This document shows, piece by piece, positions 9,301 to 15,984 of a DNA stretch of 28,251 nt. Both the position numbers and the translations under genes were made by a program. Source of the DNA: an uncultured bacterium (GTDB taxonomy: Bacteria; Verrucomicrobiota; Lentisphaeria; Victivallales; UBA1829). The notes beneath the pieces are model-generated. The model saw nothing but the letters and a program-made list of their open reading frames with translations, had not been told where the DNA came from and did not search any database. Position 1 is the first letter of the stretch. Each line of letters opens with the position of its first letter. The stretch is from the NCBI GenBank assembly GCA_900548385.1, contig URKJ01000049.1, forward strand, positions 1 to 28,251, read 5' to 3'.

Positions 9301-9768
9301 CCTGGAAAACCGCTTCCATTCCGTGGTCGGACGGAACTGGAACCGTTTCAACATCGGATAATAGGAATCGCGGTCGGTATCGGGAAACAAACGGAAATCA
9401 ATGATGAACGGCGCAGACTTGTGCATCACGCCGTTTTCATCCGGACCGATTTTCGCGTCAAACGAGATTTCAACTTCCCCGTCACGGGAAAGGAAAAGGT
9501 CGGCGAGCTCCATCTGATACCCCGCCATACCTTTGTAACCGGGAATCATCAGGCATTGTCCAGGATTTCCGCCCGCGGCAGTCCGGAGCACGAACATCTT
9601 TGCCGGATTCGCACGGACAGCGTCAATCGCAGCGTGATTGACTTCCAGAACGTACCCCGGTACTCCACGCCCGATCTCTCCGAGCTCCATACCGGCATTC
9701 CGGTTGACGATCTCCCCGGCGAAACCGGAGACGGCAACTCCCAGCAATAAAAGAATACGACTATTCAT
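6340..9768 (-). CDS. Multidomain secreted glycoside hydrolase, clan GH-A type
   Basis: 1142 residues, ATG at 9768 preceded by AAGGAAAGAG. The signal peptide is MNSRILLLLGVAVSGFAG. After it comes an N-terminal beta-sandwich (about 20-200, ending LYLDNFRLEYV) and a linker beta-domain. A TIM barrel (about 315-690) begins FGSFGWGIGVNDEE, with the acid/base Glu at about 473 (WEMSNEPG) and the likely nucleophile Glu at about 578 (MWNTECYY). This is the NEP plus second-Glu pattern of retaining clan GH-A enzymes; GH39/GH5-like is possible but not settled. A later CBM9-like domain has LWTGSAVEVFLDP and YRMEIMIPLSEL. The last ~150 residues form another CBM4/9-like sandwich (NGDF...NWVYP). It likely degrades a complex, perhaps host or algal, polysaccharide outside the cytoplasm. 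It is operon partner of the upstream prepilin (14-base gap). Confidence 0.82.
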   Translation of the reverse strand: MNSRILLLLGVAVSGFAGEIVNRNAGMELGEIGRGVPGYVLEVNHAAIDAVRANPAKMFVLRTAAGGNPGQCLMIPGYKGMAGYQMELADLFLSRDGEVEISFDAKIGPDENGVMHKSAPFIIDFRLFPDTDRDSYYPMLKRFQFRPTTEWKRFSRRFKVKAYSYAYNIWVLPAGEPKEDTLNALYLDNFRLEYVDGRSSEPEEYSVIPDRVDPLYAPGDRVRFSIRARLNGTAPADAVLQIRRDYNGSEIARIPVRLAPGADGTFTGKAELPLKEFGSFSTALQIKGKTLRGLDSSFQVLHPVVSHPFGSFGWGIGVNDEEICPFGRTGSRGAEFYNLKFGSFEREYRLMKNAGAGMFRVWGKWRQIEPEEGKFRPEIMGLQMDMLKKYGFEPLFCLVGNFVVHGGQKTVDRYRSGNVRMSSLPMYLYQYYYQSSTKHMGSVLPPMEVYRRYLDVVWQNWGKQVRCWEMSNEPGVFGMPAKNYIDYLKYTNAYLKERNPGSLLIGNGVTGDFGMNVVKWCDQLNAADPGYVDHLDGIAFHPYACGLDYINGVRGLYGACVKNIQGTLAKPRPMWNTECYYLPTARKRQLPNAREYSRYTSNELLRHFLDGFYHGVKASPSPAVDSFFVRADRIVDQRSMTELAAALNALSFLLKDMDRLEPVDLGSLVRAGIFTDKSGTKALGFLYDLRPTGSGWTPGKSGAQVLDLYGNKVQAGPLPLQFEPYFITGTPQDVKRMLTGSTFKVDEPAELFGRRCGDTLFVEARNRTGVPGIVDSKIGDLPVRFSFELDPEYSTVELHGVKENPKNVRMVPQTPSYTLPASAKLTRGTPVSLSVEDGKLKLVLEVADPRLKAAEGANLWTGSAVEVFLDPAPFRNLSLNEGKPYQFVFAALPSSTGVRAVCTRNPKTAAIRSVARDAKGYRMEIMIPLSELPESPVYGIDIEIVRAGEKRKESLGGDPGNSYRRRLHYHLIRMPTGVLPPNGDFARVSYGDPANWVYPVRSGVTVKCAPEFGRTGNGLLIEVKKAQPEEGVIAGQTIRVKPGEYTRGSFQVLARFENVRTRKNGRGRNGVIFAVGYARGRTTLSIDKLKADLTGDSGWALYQFDFKIPAYTGRLTPEIGLGPETTGRLIVDSATLTLYGGK

Positions 9769-9782
9769 ACGCTCTTTCCTTG

Positions 9783-10550
9783 TCAGTATTTATTTGCGGC
9801 AAAATATTTCAGCCAGATCTCCGTGGCACGCGTGCCGTTGCCCTGTGCATTCCATTCCGTCAGGACATTGACCATCTGCACATGACCGTCAAAGAACAGC
9901 CCGCCTGCGTTGCTGCCGTGAACAGGTCCCAGACAGGACGAACCAGAAGAATTGTACAAGTAACGGGAATCAGCCATATAGCCTATTCCGAAATTATTCT
10001 CTAGCTGTCTCTCTGTTGTTGAAACCCGCCGGGAGGGGGAACGCACCTTTTCCGGACGCATGGCGGAGCCGGGTATCAGTTCGGGTCCCGTCATGCCGAT
10101 GGATCCCTGATCCGCCCAAAGCGTCGGATTGGCGCTACTACCGGACGAGCCGGTAAACTGATAGGAATTGATTGGGAAAGTGCTGGTTTCAGAAGAATGA
10201 AGATTGGCATGTGCCGGACAGCGAAGCCCGAATAGTCGCCCTCTTCTCTGATAACTTGGAATATAAGCTACACCAATCGACTTTCCGGAGTTATCAATAC
10301 CGGTCAGTTTATACCAAATCCCGACAGTATCTGTACCACTACCACTATCCTGCGGCCACGGATAATACTCATGATCCTGAGCATACTGTGCGATTCCGAT
10401 CCCCATCTGCTTCAAATTGTTGACACAGGTAGAAGACTGAGCCTTCAGTTTTGCCGCGTTCAAAGCAGGCAGGAGCATCCCCGCAAGGATTGCGATCACG
10501 GCAATCGTTACCAGGAGCTCTATCAGGGTGAATCTCCTCCGTTTTCTCAT
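9783..10550 (-). CDS. Prepilin-type N-terminal cleavage/methylation protein with H-x9-DG motif (locus A)
   Basis: 255 residues, ATG 10550 with GGAGG six bases before it. The short basic leader MRKRRR is followed by the type II/IV pseudopilin start FTLIELLVTIAVIAILAGML, with Glu at mature position 5. The residue before the cleavage point is Arg rather than the usual Gly. The N-terminal helix continues to STCVNNLKQMG, and a second Cys sits in LRCPAH. Near the C-terminus, VHGSNAGGLFFDGHV contains His, nine residues, then Asp-Gly: the H-x9-DG type end common in Planctomycetota, Verrucomicrobiota and Lentisphaerota. The protein is expected in the inner membrane or periplasm after prepilin peptidase processing. 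It is the first gene of the hydrolase operon and is divergent from the AraC regulator. Confidence 0.9.
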   Translation of the reverse strand: MRKRRRFTLIELLVTIAVIAILAGMLLPALNAAKLKAQSSTCVNNLKQMGIGIAQYAQDHEYYPWPQDSGSGTDTVGIWYKLTGIDNSGKSIGVAYIPSYQRRGRLFGLRCPAHANLHSSETSTFPINSYQFTGSSGSSANPTLWADQGSIGMTGPELIPGSAMRPEKVRSPSRRVSTTERQLENNFGIGYMADSRYLYNSSGSSCLGPVHGSNAGGLFFDGHVQMVNVLTEWNAQGNGTRATEIWLKYFAANKY

Positions 10551-10562
10551 TTACGAACCTCC

Positions 10563-10591
10563 TTGATTTTTCCGTTTTTCACATGTATATT
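10563..10591 (+). promoter_or_regulatory. Candidate sigma70 promoter for the AraC-family gene
   Basis: TTGATT (10563-10568), a 17-base spacer and TATATT (10586-10591) form a fair sigma70 promoter reading toward the regulator, about 65 bases before its ATG. On the opposite strand, toward the prepilin gene, I see no comparable pair in this 105-base divergent region, which would fit activator-dependent expression of the hydrolase operon. Confidence 0.45.
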
Positions 10592-10655
10592 CTTTTGCAT
10601 TACCATAAATATAAGTGAAGATACCAAAAAACATATAGCAAAAAGAAACAAAGAT

Positions 10656-11519
10656 ATGCCTCAAAAAAACATTGCCGAAAAAATTTTTCCGACACGGCTT
10701 GAAATCGGGGACTCCATGCTCCGGATCACCCGCTGCCGGTACCGTCCGGCGGTCCACCCGTGGGAGCTGACACATACCTCTCCCTCCAGTTGGCGTCTTT
10801 ATTACAACTCCACGCCCGGCGGATTCTTTCAGGCGGGAAGCGGTGAACCGGAACCGTTTCTGCCGGACCGGTTTTATATTTTCCCCAAAGGCTATACGTT
10901 CCGGACCTGGTCGGAACAGCCGTTCCGTCATTTTTACATACACTTTACTCTTTACGATCAGATCCCCTGTCCGCAGCGCCACTTTGAACTCCCGGTCACA
11001 CAGGATATTCTGCATCTGATTGATGAATGTATCAACACAGCACTGGATTGGCAGGACATCCAGCGCCGGACCATGCTGGCCTACGCGATCGTCGGAACAC
11101 TGCTCAGCCGTCTTCCGCCGGAACTGTTCCGCCTGCACCACATACCTGATCCGCGCATTGAGCAGATTTGTGAACTGATAGAAAACAATCTGCGGCGGAA
11201 GTTTTCCAATGAGGCACTTGCAGAACGGATCAATCTGGCAAAGAACAGTTTCATCCGTCTGTTCCGTGAAAAAACCGGTTATTCTCCTCAACAGTACCGG
11301 CTGCGGAAATGTATGGAGTACGCTTGCGGGGAGCTGCATTACTCCATGCGCACCATTGACGAGATCGCCGAAGCAACCGGTTTTTCCGATCGTTTTCATT
11401 TCTCGCGGGCGTTTGGCAAGCTCATGTCCATGCCGCCAGCGACCTATCGGCGGATCACCCGTTCCCGCTCCATGAATTACAATGAGCGTGAGCCGGACAT
11501 TTACGCTGTTACCGATTGA
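10656..11519 (+). CDS. AraC-family transcriptional regulator
   Basis: 287 residues from ATG 10656 (MPQKNIAEKIFPTRLEIGDS). The frame is open further upstream, but that part would overlap the divergent prepilin gene on the other strand and looks non-coding. The N-terminal ~150 residues form a cupin-like sensor domain (LYYNSTPGGFFQAG..., FYIFPKGYTFRTWSEQPFRHFYIHF). The C-terminal ~100 residues are the double helix-turn-helix: IEQICELIENNLRRKFSNEA, LAERINLAKNSFIRLFREKTGYSPQQYR, then IDEIAEATGFSDRFHFSRAFGK and the closing PPATYRR. Such proteins usually activate sugar-use operons. The head-to-head placement with the hydrolase operon makes that operon the likely target. Stop TGA overlaps the convergent ykgJ-like gene by 11 bases. 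Confidence 0.92.
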   Translation: MPQKNIAEKIFPTRLEIGDSMLRITRCRYRPAVHPWELTHTSPSSWRLYYNSTPGGFFQAGSGEPEPFLPDRFYIFPKGYTFRTWSEQPFRHFYIHFTLYDQIPCPQRHFELPVTQDILHLIDECINTALDWQDIQRRTMLAYAIVGTLLSRLPPELFRLHHIPDPRIEQICELIENNLRRKFSNEALAERINLAKNSFIRLFREKTGYSPQQYRLRKCMEYACGELHYSMRTIDEIAEATGFSDRFHFSRAFGKLMSMPPATYRRITRSRSMNYNEREPDIYAVTD

Positions 11520-11793
11520 CCGGAGCCGTCAGCCGTTCCAGTTCGGAGAGATAAGCGAGCGCCTCTTCGCGACAGTTTCCGCACATTTCCGGAAGCGGTG
11601 CAAGAGATCCGCAGACGGCTGGACGATCCGGCGAATCAAAAATTCTGCACTGGAATTTATCATCCAGATTTACACAGGGGATTCCTGCCGGTTTTCCCTC
11701 CGGCATTCCCGGGATCGCCGCGGAAATCGACGGTGCAATACAGCACGACCCGCAATTCGGGCGACAGGAAAAAACGGTTTTATCTTTCTCCAT
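11509..11793 (-). CDS. YkgJ-family cysteine cluster protein
   Basis: 94 residues from ATG 11793, chosen for the GGGGAGGGG just upstream. The N-terminal cluster FSCRPNCGSCCIAPSIS is followed by PGMPEGKPAGIPCVNLDD, CRIFDSPDRPAVCGSL and MCGNCREEA. This matches the YkgJ family (short form), whose spaced cysteines are thought to bind zinc or an Fe-S cluster. The function is unknown in the family. Length matches the short enterobacterial homologues. It is convergent with the AraC gene and 13 bases downstream of the GIY-YIG gene on the same strand. Confidence 0.88.
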   Translation of the reverse strand: MEKDKTVFSCRPNCGSCCIAPSISAAIPGMPEGKPAGIPCVNLDDKFQCRIFDSPDRPAVCGSLAPLPEMCGNCREEALAYLSELERLTAPVNR

Positions 11794-11806
11794 ATCCCCT
11801 CCCCGC

Positions 11807-12046
11807 TCAGAAATGCCGCCTGGCAAAAGCGTGTCCGCTGCCGGATTTCAGATATCGTTCAAACGCCGCGGCTTTTTCCTGAGTTTCAAAAGCAAAATAC
11901 GCTTCCACTTTCCACGGTATGAATTTAGAAGTATGTGGAACATCCCCTTTGTTATGTTTAATCAAACGCAACTTCAAATCTTCAGTACTGCCGATGTAAC
12001 GCTCGGCTGGATGGGATAAAGAACGGAGTATGTAAGTGTAAAACAT
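11807..12046 (-). CDS. Small GIY-YIG nuclease-fold protein
   Basis: 79 residues from ATG 12046, with GGAG five bases upstream. YTYILRS (residues 3-9) and RYIGSTEDLKLRLIKHNKG form the GIY-YIG core; the Arg in LKLRL and the conserved Glu in ...AAAFERYLKSGSG match catalytic positions of the family. Small stand-alone members (UhpP/YhbQ-like) are common; their substrates are mostly unknown. The frame is open for another 170 codons upstream, but that stretch crosses the repeats and the tRNA antisense and is not coding. Its neighbours are two hairpin-rich repeats, which recalls the association of RAYT transposases with REP elements; that comparison is inference. Confidence 0.85.
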   Translation of the reverse strand: MFYTYILRSLSHPAERYIGSTEDLKLRLIKHNKGDVPHTSKFIPWKVEAYFAFETQEKAAAFERYLKSGSGHAFARRHF

Positions 12047-12076
12047 AAGAACTCCATTGATTGCGGAAAATTCTGA

Positions 12077-12157
12077 ACCGTCCTCCGACGCGCTGCGCGC
12101 TAAGGAGGACATCCTTCCCCTGCGGGTATGATGGCTTGCCATCCGTAGCTCGGCTGC
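12077..12157. repeat. Hairpin-rich repeat, copy 1
   Basis: 81 bases shared with a second copy 33 bases further on. It contains an imperfect palindrome (TCCTCC ... GCGC TGC GCGC ... GGAGGA, 12081-12109), then GATGGC TT GCCATC (12130-12143) and an AGCTCGGCTGC end. Noncoding and REP-like in style. Confidence 0.75.
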
Positions 12158-12190
12158 AAATGTCATTCTCTGAACCAACTTGCGGGAACG

Positions 12191-12310
12191 ACCGTCCTCC
12201 GACGCGCTGCGCGCTAAGGAGGACATCCTTCCCCTACGGGTACGATGTCTGCACTCATCATTTCCTCCCTTTGGTCGAAAATGATGGCTTGCCATCCGTA
12301 GCTCGGCTGC
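12191..12310. repeat. Hairpin-rich repeat, copy 2, with 35-base insertion
   Basis: The first 57 bases match copy 1 with two changes (CTACGGG for CTGCGGG, TACGATG for TATGATG). About 35 bases are then inserted (12248-12282), themselves bounded by ATCATTT and AAAATGAT, before the copy 1 end resumes at 12283. The GCTCGGC TGC GCCGAGC hairpin (12301-12317) is complete only here and lies directly downstream of the minus-strand tRNA. Confidence 0.75.
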
Positions 12311-12323
12311 GCCGAGCGAAGGA

Positions 12324-12400
<77 letters not shown>

Positions 12401-12420
12401 GGAAGTGTGACTGATTTCAA

Positions 12421-12448
12421 AATATAACCCGTTTTTGAAAAATAGCAA
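12421..12448 (-). promoter_or_regulatory. Candidate promoter of tRNA-Val
   Basis: On the minus strand, TTGCTA (12448-12443), a 16-base spacer and TATATT (12426-12421) lie 21 bases before the tRNA 5' end. The spacing suits a short tRNA leader. Confidence 0.4.
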
Positions 12449-12473
12449 ATCAAAAAAATGATTTTTCCCGTTT

Positions 12474-13046
12474 TTATTTCCAACAACGGTACACAAACGC
12501 CGGAGGAATATTCCGCCAGACAACACGGGAAGTCTCCACTCGACGGAAATAATCATTCAGTTTCCGGCGGAAACGAATCCCCGCCGGAAGCACGGTCCCC
12601 TGAATATAGGCAAACGTCGCAAACGAACCGCCATCGGGAAGAGCTTCCAGAATCGCTCCCAGCAACTCATTCTGCAAACCGTCGGAAAACGACGCCCACG
12701 GAAGACCGGAAAGAATCACATCCGCGTGAGACAATCCCTGCAAACTCAGAAGTCGCGGCAGATTGGAAGCACTTTCATTGTAAACCGTCCTGCCGGGAAA
12801 ACGACGCCGGAACACCGGAAGAACCGACTCATTCAGTTCCACCGCAAAAAAAGTGCCCGCGGAAGGCATCGTTTCCAGAATCTTTCCCGTGATCGCACCG
12901 GTTCCGGGCCCCAGTTCAACAACAACGCCGGCATCCTCCAGACCGATGCTGCTCACCATCTGGCGCGCAAGATACGGAGAACTCGCACAAATCGCACCCG
13001 TTGTCAGCGGCTTGCGCAAAAACTGCATCGTCAATGTTGTCAGCAT
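12474..13046 (-). CDS. Class I SAM methyltransferase, phospholipid N-methyltransferase-like
   Basis: 190 residues, ATG 13046 with AGGGA five bases upstream. FLRKPLTTGAICASSPYLARQMV at residues 9-31 is typical of the PmtA-like phospholipid N-methyltransferase and rRNA adenine dimethyltransferase-like group. VVVELGPGTGAIT (41-53) is the SAM-binding motif I, with FFAVELNE as motif II and VILSGLPWASF as the post-II motif. Length matches the ~190-residue PmtA-like proteins. Possible substrates are phosphatidylethanolamine or another small lipid; the sequence alone does not fix it. The TAA stop is followed by an AT-rich stretch before the tRNA promoter. It is transcribed divergently from proA. Confidence 0.82.
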   Translation of the reverse strand: MLTTLTMQFLRKPLTTGAICASSPYLARQMVSSIGLEDAGVVVELGPGTGAITGKILETMPSAGTFFAVELNESVLPVFRRRFPGRTVYNESASNLPRLLSLQGLSHADVILSGLPWASFSDGLQNELLGAILEALPDGGSFATFAYIQGTVLPAGIRFRRKLNDYFRRVETSRVVWRNIPPAFVYRCWK

Positions 13047-13203
13047 AGCAATCCCTTAAAAAATATCTGAATAATAAAACAAATCCGCTTTTACAATAAT
13101 TCAAAAAAAAGATTTTTCAAGAACCGATTTCTTCTTTTCCGGCACAGAACGGAAAATTTTCCGCCGTTTTCACTGTCCGTTCCCGTTATTCAGCAGATTT
13201 TTT

Positions 13204-13231
13204 TTGAAAAACCCCGGAACCGTATTATATT
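13204..13231 (+). promoter_or_regulatory. Candidate sigma70 promoter of the proA operon
   Basis: TTGAAA (13204-13209), a 16-base spacer and TATATT (13226-13231), each one base from consensus, lie about 45 bases upstream of the proA start in an AT-rich gap of 229 bases between two divergent genes. Confidence 0.5.
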
Positions 13232-13275
13232 ATAACAAGCAGAATAAACAGAAACAGATCATGGAGTTCATACGG

Positions 13276-14547
13276 ATGAAACAGAATTGCCCGACCGGAG
13301 AGATCCGGAAATCTCTCGAACAGATGGGAAACATGGCAAAAACAGCCTCCCGGAAACTCGCCGTCGCCTCTCCGGAGGATAAAAACCGCTGGCTGACCGT
13401 CATGGCCGACGCCGTGGACGCCGAAGCGGAGTTCATCATGCAGGCGAACCGGACCGATATGGAAAATGCCAAAGCTGCCGGACTTGCTCCGGCAATGCTC
13501 GACCGGCTCCGGCTGGATGAAAAACGGATCAAAGGGATTTCCGACGGTCTGCGGCACGTTGTCACCCTCCCCGATCCCGTCGGACGCCGGCTGGACAGCT
13601 TCCGGCGTCCCAACGGACTTGATATTGAAAAAGTCTCCGTCCCGATCGGCGTCATTGCGATCATCTATGAATCCCGTCCCAATGTGACGGTCGACGCAAC
13701 AGGGCTTTGCCTGAAAGCCGGAAACGCAGTCATTCTCCGCGGCGGCTCCGAAGCGATCCATTCCAATCTGGCTCTTGCGAAAACCATTTCCGATGCCGGT
13801 GTCAAAGCGGGAATGCCCGAAGGAGCCATTCAGATGATCCCGTGGACCGGTCACGACGCGGTTTCGCTGATGCTGAAAATGAACCAGTACATTGATCTCG
13901 TCATCCCGCGCGGCGGGGAACGTCTGATCCGCGCCGTCGTCGAACAGGCGACCATGCCCGTCATCAAGCACTACAAAGGCGTATGCCATATCTTCGTCGA
14001 TGCGGACTGTGACCTCGACCGGGCCTGCGACATCATCGAAAACGCAAAATGCCAGCGTCCCGGCGTCTGCAACGCGCTGGAAACGCTGCTGATCCATAAG
14101 GACATCCTCAACCGTTTTGCCCCGATGCTCGCAAAGCGTCTGGCGAACGTGGAATTCCATGCGGACGACGCATTCCGCGCCCTTGTTCCGCAGGCTCTCC
14201 CCGCAACCGAGGACGACTGGTACCGCGAATATCTCGATCTCAAACTCGCAGTCCGGACGGTTGATTCCCTCGAAGAGGCGATCGCACACATCAACAAATA
14301 CGGATCGGGACACAGCGATTGCATCCTGACGACCGACAATGCACACGCGGAACGGTTCCTCAACGAAGTGGATTCCTCCACGGTCTATGTGAACGCATCC
14401 ACCCGGTTCACCGACGGCGGGGAATTCGGATTCGGCGCAGAAATCGGCATCAGCACGGACAAACTGCATGCACGCGGTCCGATGGGGCTTGTCGAGCTGA
14501 CATCTTACAAATATAAGGTTCGGGGCAGTGGACAGATTCGTGCATGA
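13276..14547 (+). CDS. proA: Glutamate-5-semialdehyde dehydrogenase (gamma-glutamyl phosphate reductase)
   Basis: 423 residues from ATG 13276, preferred over the ATG at 13261 because GGAG lies nine bases before it. It performs the NADPH-dependent reduction of gamma-glutamyl phosphate, second step of proline synthesis, in the cytoplasm. Family landmarks: PVGRRLDSFRRPNGLDIEKV, IGVIAIIYESRPNVTVDA, GNAVILRGGSEA, IPRGGERLI, the catalytic Cys in CQRPGVCNALET, and the C-terminal ASTRFTDGGEFGFGAEIGIS. The length is normal (E. coli ProA has 417). It is the first gene of an operon with biotin-synthesis and tRNA-modification genes; its 3' end overlaps the next gene by 20 bases. The proB partner is not in the window. 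Confidence 0.97.
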   Translation: MKQNCPTGEIRKSLEQMGNMAKTASRKLAVASPEDKNRWLTVMADAVDAEAEFIMQANRTDMENAKAAGLAPAMLDRLRLDEKRIKGISDGLRHVVTLPDPVGRRLDSFRRPNGLDIEKVSVPIGVIAIIYESRPNVTVDATGLCLKAGNAVILRGGSEAIHSNLALAKTISDAGVKAGMPEGAIQMIPWTGHDAVSLMLKMNQYIDLVIPRGGERLIRAVVEQATMPVIKHYKGVCHIFVDADCDLDRACDIIENAKCQRPGVCNALETLLIHKDILNRFAPMLAKRLANVEFHADDAFRALVPQALPATEDDWYREYLDLKLAVRTVDSLEEAIAHINKYGSGHSDCILTTDNAHAERFLNEVDSSTVYVNASTRFTDGGEFGFGAEIGISTDKLHARGPMGLVELTSYKYKVRGSGQIRA

Positions 14548-15235
14548 CAGAGCGGAAACAATCGTCTTTCCCGGATGGGGCGTCCCGCGTGAACTCTATT
14601 TCGATGCCTTGGACCAGACATCTCCGGCATCGGTGGATATTGTAGACTACGGCTTTTTCAATGATGAGGAAAGCCCGCTCTATACGCCGATTTTCGATCA
14701 GGAGGAGGAGATCCCCCCTGTAATCGTCGGTCACTCCATGGGTGCGCTGTTCGCGGTGCGGCTCGCGCTTCAGAACATTTCAGCCGTGCGACGGCTGATC
14801 CTCATCAATCCGTTCCCGAAATTCGTCCGCGACGAAACATTTCCATGCGGCTGGGAACGCTCCGCAGTCACGGCGATGCGCAACGGTCTCAAGACCCGGC
14901 CCGCCGCCGTGATCCGCTCATTCCTGCGCGCCTGCGCCATGCCGGATAAATTTCCCGGCATGTATCCGGAAACATTCAATATCCAGGCGCTTGACGAAGG
15001 CCTCGCAGTCATAGAGGAGACCGATCTCCGGAACGAACTCGCCCTGCTGACCGATACGATCCCCGTTTTCGTGATCGACGGCGATGCGGATCAGATCGTC
15101 AATCAGGAAATGAGCGCGGCGTTTGCCGATGCCTGTTCCGCCGTTCGTCACACCTTCTCCGGCAAGGGACACCTGATGCTTCTGGAGCATCCGATGGAAT
15201 GTTCCGAAAAACTGCGCGAAATGGCGGAGTTATGA
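14528..15235 (+). CDS. BioH-like pimeloyl-ACP methyl ester esterase (alpha/beta hydrolase)
   Basis: 235 residues from GTG 14528; GTG 14540 is the alternative. Alpha/beta-hydrolase fold with oxyanion segment VFPGWG (13-18), nucleophile Ser70 in VGHSMGA, an Asp in VIDGDADQIV (about 184-188) and His215 in GKGHLMLLEHP. The same order is found in BioH, which removes the methyl group from pimeloyl-ACP methyl ester after BioC-dependent chain building. The overlap of its stop with the bioC start (ATGA) is the main reason for preferring this role over a generic esterase. The sequence is divergent from E. coli BioH, so a non-orthologous replacement of the BioG/BioH class is possible. Confidence 0.75.
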   Translation: MDRFVHDRAETIVFPGWGVPRELYFDALDQTSPASVDIVDYGFFNDEESPLYTPIFDQEEEIPPVIVGHSMGALFAVRLALQNISAVRRLILINPFPKFVRDETFPCGWERSAVTAMRNGLKTRPAAVIRSFLRACAMPDKFPGMYPETFNIQALDEGLAVIEETDLRNELALLTDTIPVFVIDGDADQIVNQEMSAAFADACSAVRHTFSGKGHLMLLEHPMECSEKLREMAEL

Positions 15236-15984
15236 CTCTTTGCAAAACGGATATCGAGCGCAGTTTCACCCGCGCCGCCGGAACCTATGACGCATCGGTC
15301 CAGTTTCAGAAACAGTGCGCGGAAGAGTTCTGCGGATGGCTGGCGGAACACCTCGTCCGCTGCCCGGAAACCATTCTGGAAGCAGGATGCGGAACCGGAC
15401 TGCTGACGGAACGCCTGTACGCCCGGTTTCCGTCCGCCCGTCTGCTCGCGACGGATCTCTCGTCCGGGATGGTCCGTTTCTGCGCGGAACGGTTCGCCGG
15501 AACACCGGTCCAATTTCAGGTTCATGACTTCGACCAGCCATTTCCCGTTACCGGAATTGATCTTGCAGCCGCATCGCTGAGTCTGCAATGGAGCCGGGAC
15601 CTGCGGACGGCATTTGAAAATATTTCGGAAGCACTCCGCCCGGATGGAGAATTTTTCGCCGCGATCCCGCTTGATACGAGTCTTGCCGGACTTCGCGAAC
15701 TTTTCCGGCAGGCTGGAACCCGGTTCCGCGGTCCCGCCCTGCCTTCCCGGTCCTTCATCGAACGTTCTCTGGACGGACTTTTCCGTGATCTTTCCTGTGA
15801 AACGCGCCATTATACGGAAACGTATCCGGATTTCCGCGCGTTGCTCCGCTCCATGAGCCGCAACGGAACATCCGGCGGCAATACGGGAACCCCGGTCCCC
15901 GTTCTCAAGGAACTGATCCGCAATCACCGGGCCCCCTGTTCCGCAGAATATGAAGTCGTTTTCCTGAAAGGAGTGCGCGCATGA
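15232..15984 (+). CDS. bioC: Malonyl-ACP O-methyltransferase BioC
   Basis: 250 residues, ATG 15232 inside the ATGA overlap with the preceding esterase. BioC methylates the free carboxyl of malonyl-ACP with SAM, starting pimelate synthesis for biotin. The N-terminus IERSFTRAAGTYDASVQFQKQCA is the BioC signature; ILEAGCGTG (48-56) is motif I, LLATDLSSGM motif II, and DLAAASLSLQWSRD the segment with the family-typical LQW. The C-terminal part (ETYPDFRALLRSMSRNGTSGGN) is also typical. bioA, bioB, bioD and bioF are absent here, so the pathway would be split in the genome. The stop overlaps the mtaB start by four bases. Confidence 0.9.
   Translation: MTLCKTDIERSFTRAAGTYDASVQFQKQCAEEFCGWLAEHLVRCPETILEAGCGTGLLTERLYARFPSARLLATDLSSGMVRFCAERFAGTPVQFQVHDFDQPFPVTGIDLAAASLSLQWSRDLRTAFENISEALRPDGEFFAAIPLDTSLAGLRELFRQAGTRFRGPALPSRSFIERSLDGLFRDLSCETRHYTETYPDFRALLRSMSRNGTSGGNTGTPVPVLKELIRNHRAPCSAEYEVVFLKGVRA

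Noticed and set aside
6859..9750. A 963-codon plus-strand frame opposite the GH-A hydrolase
   Set aside because: It is very rich in Arg and His, lacks recognisable domains and is the antisense shadow of a gene with signal peptide, catalytic motifs and operon context.
12077..12310. Possible CRISPR array
   Set aside because: Only two copies, 81 bases or longer, internally palindromic and one with an insertion; no regular spacers or cas genes.
13225..14469. A 414-codon minus-strand frame opposite proA
   Set aside because: It is a mirror of a well-conserved proA gene; no motifs, and no ribosome site.
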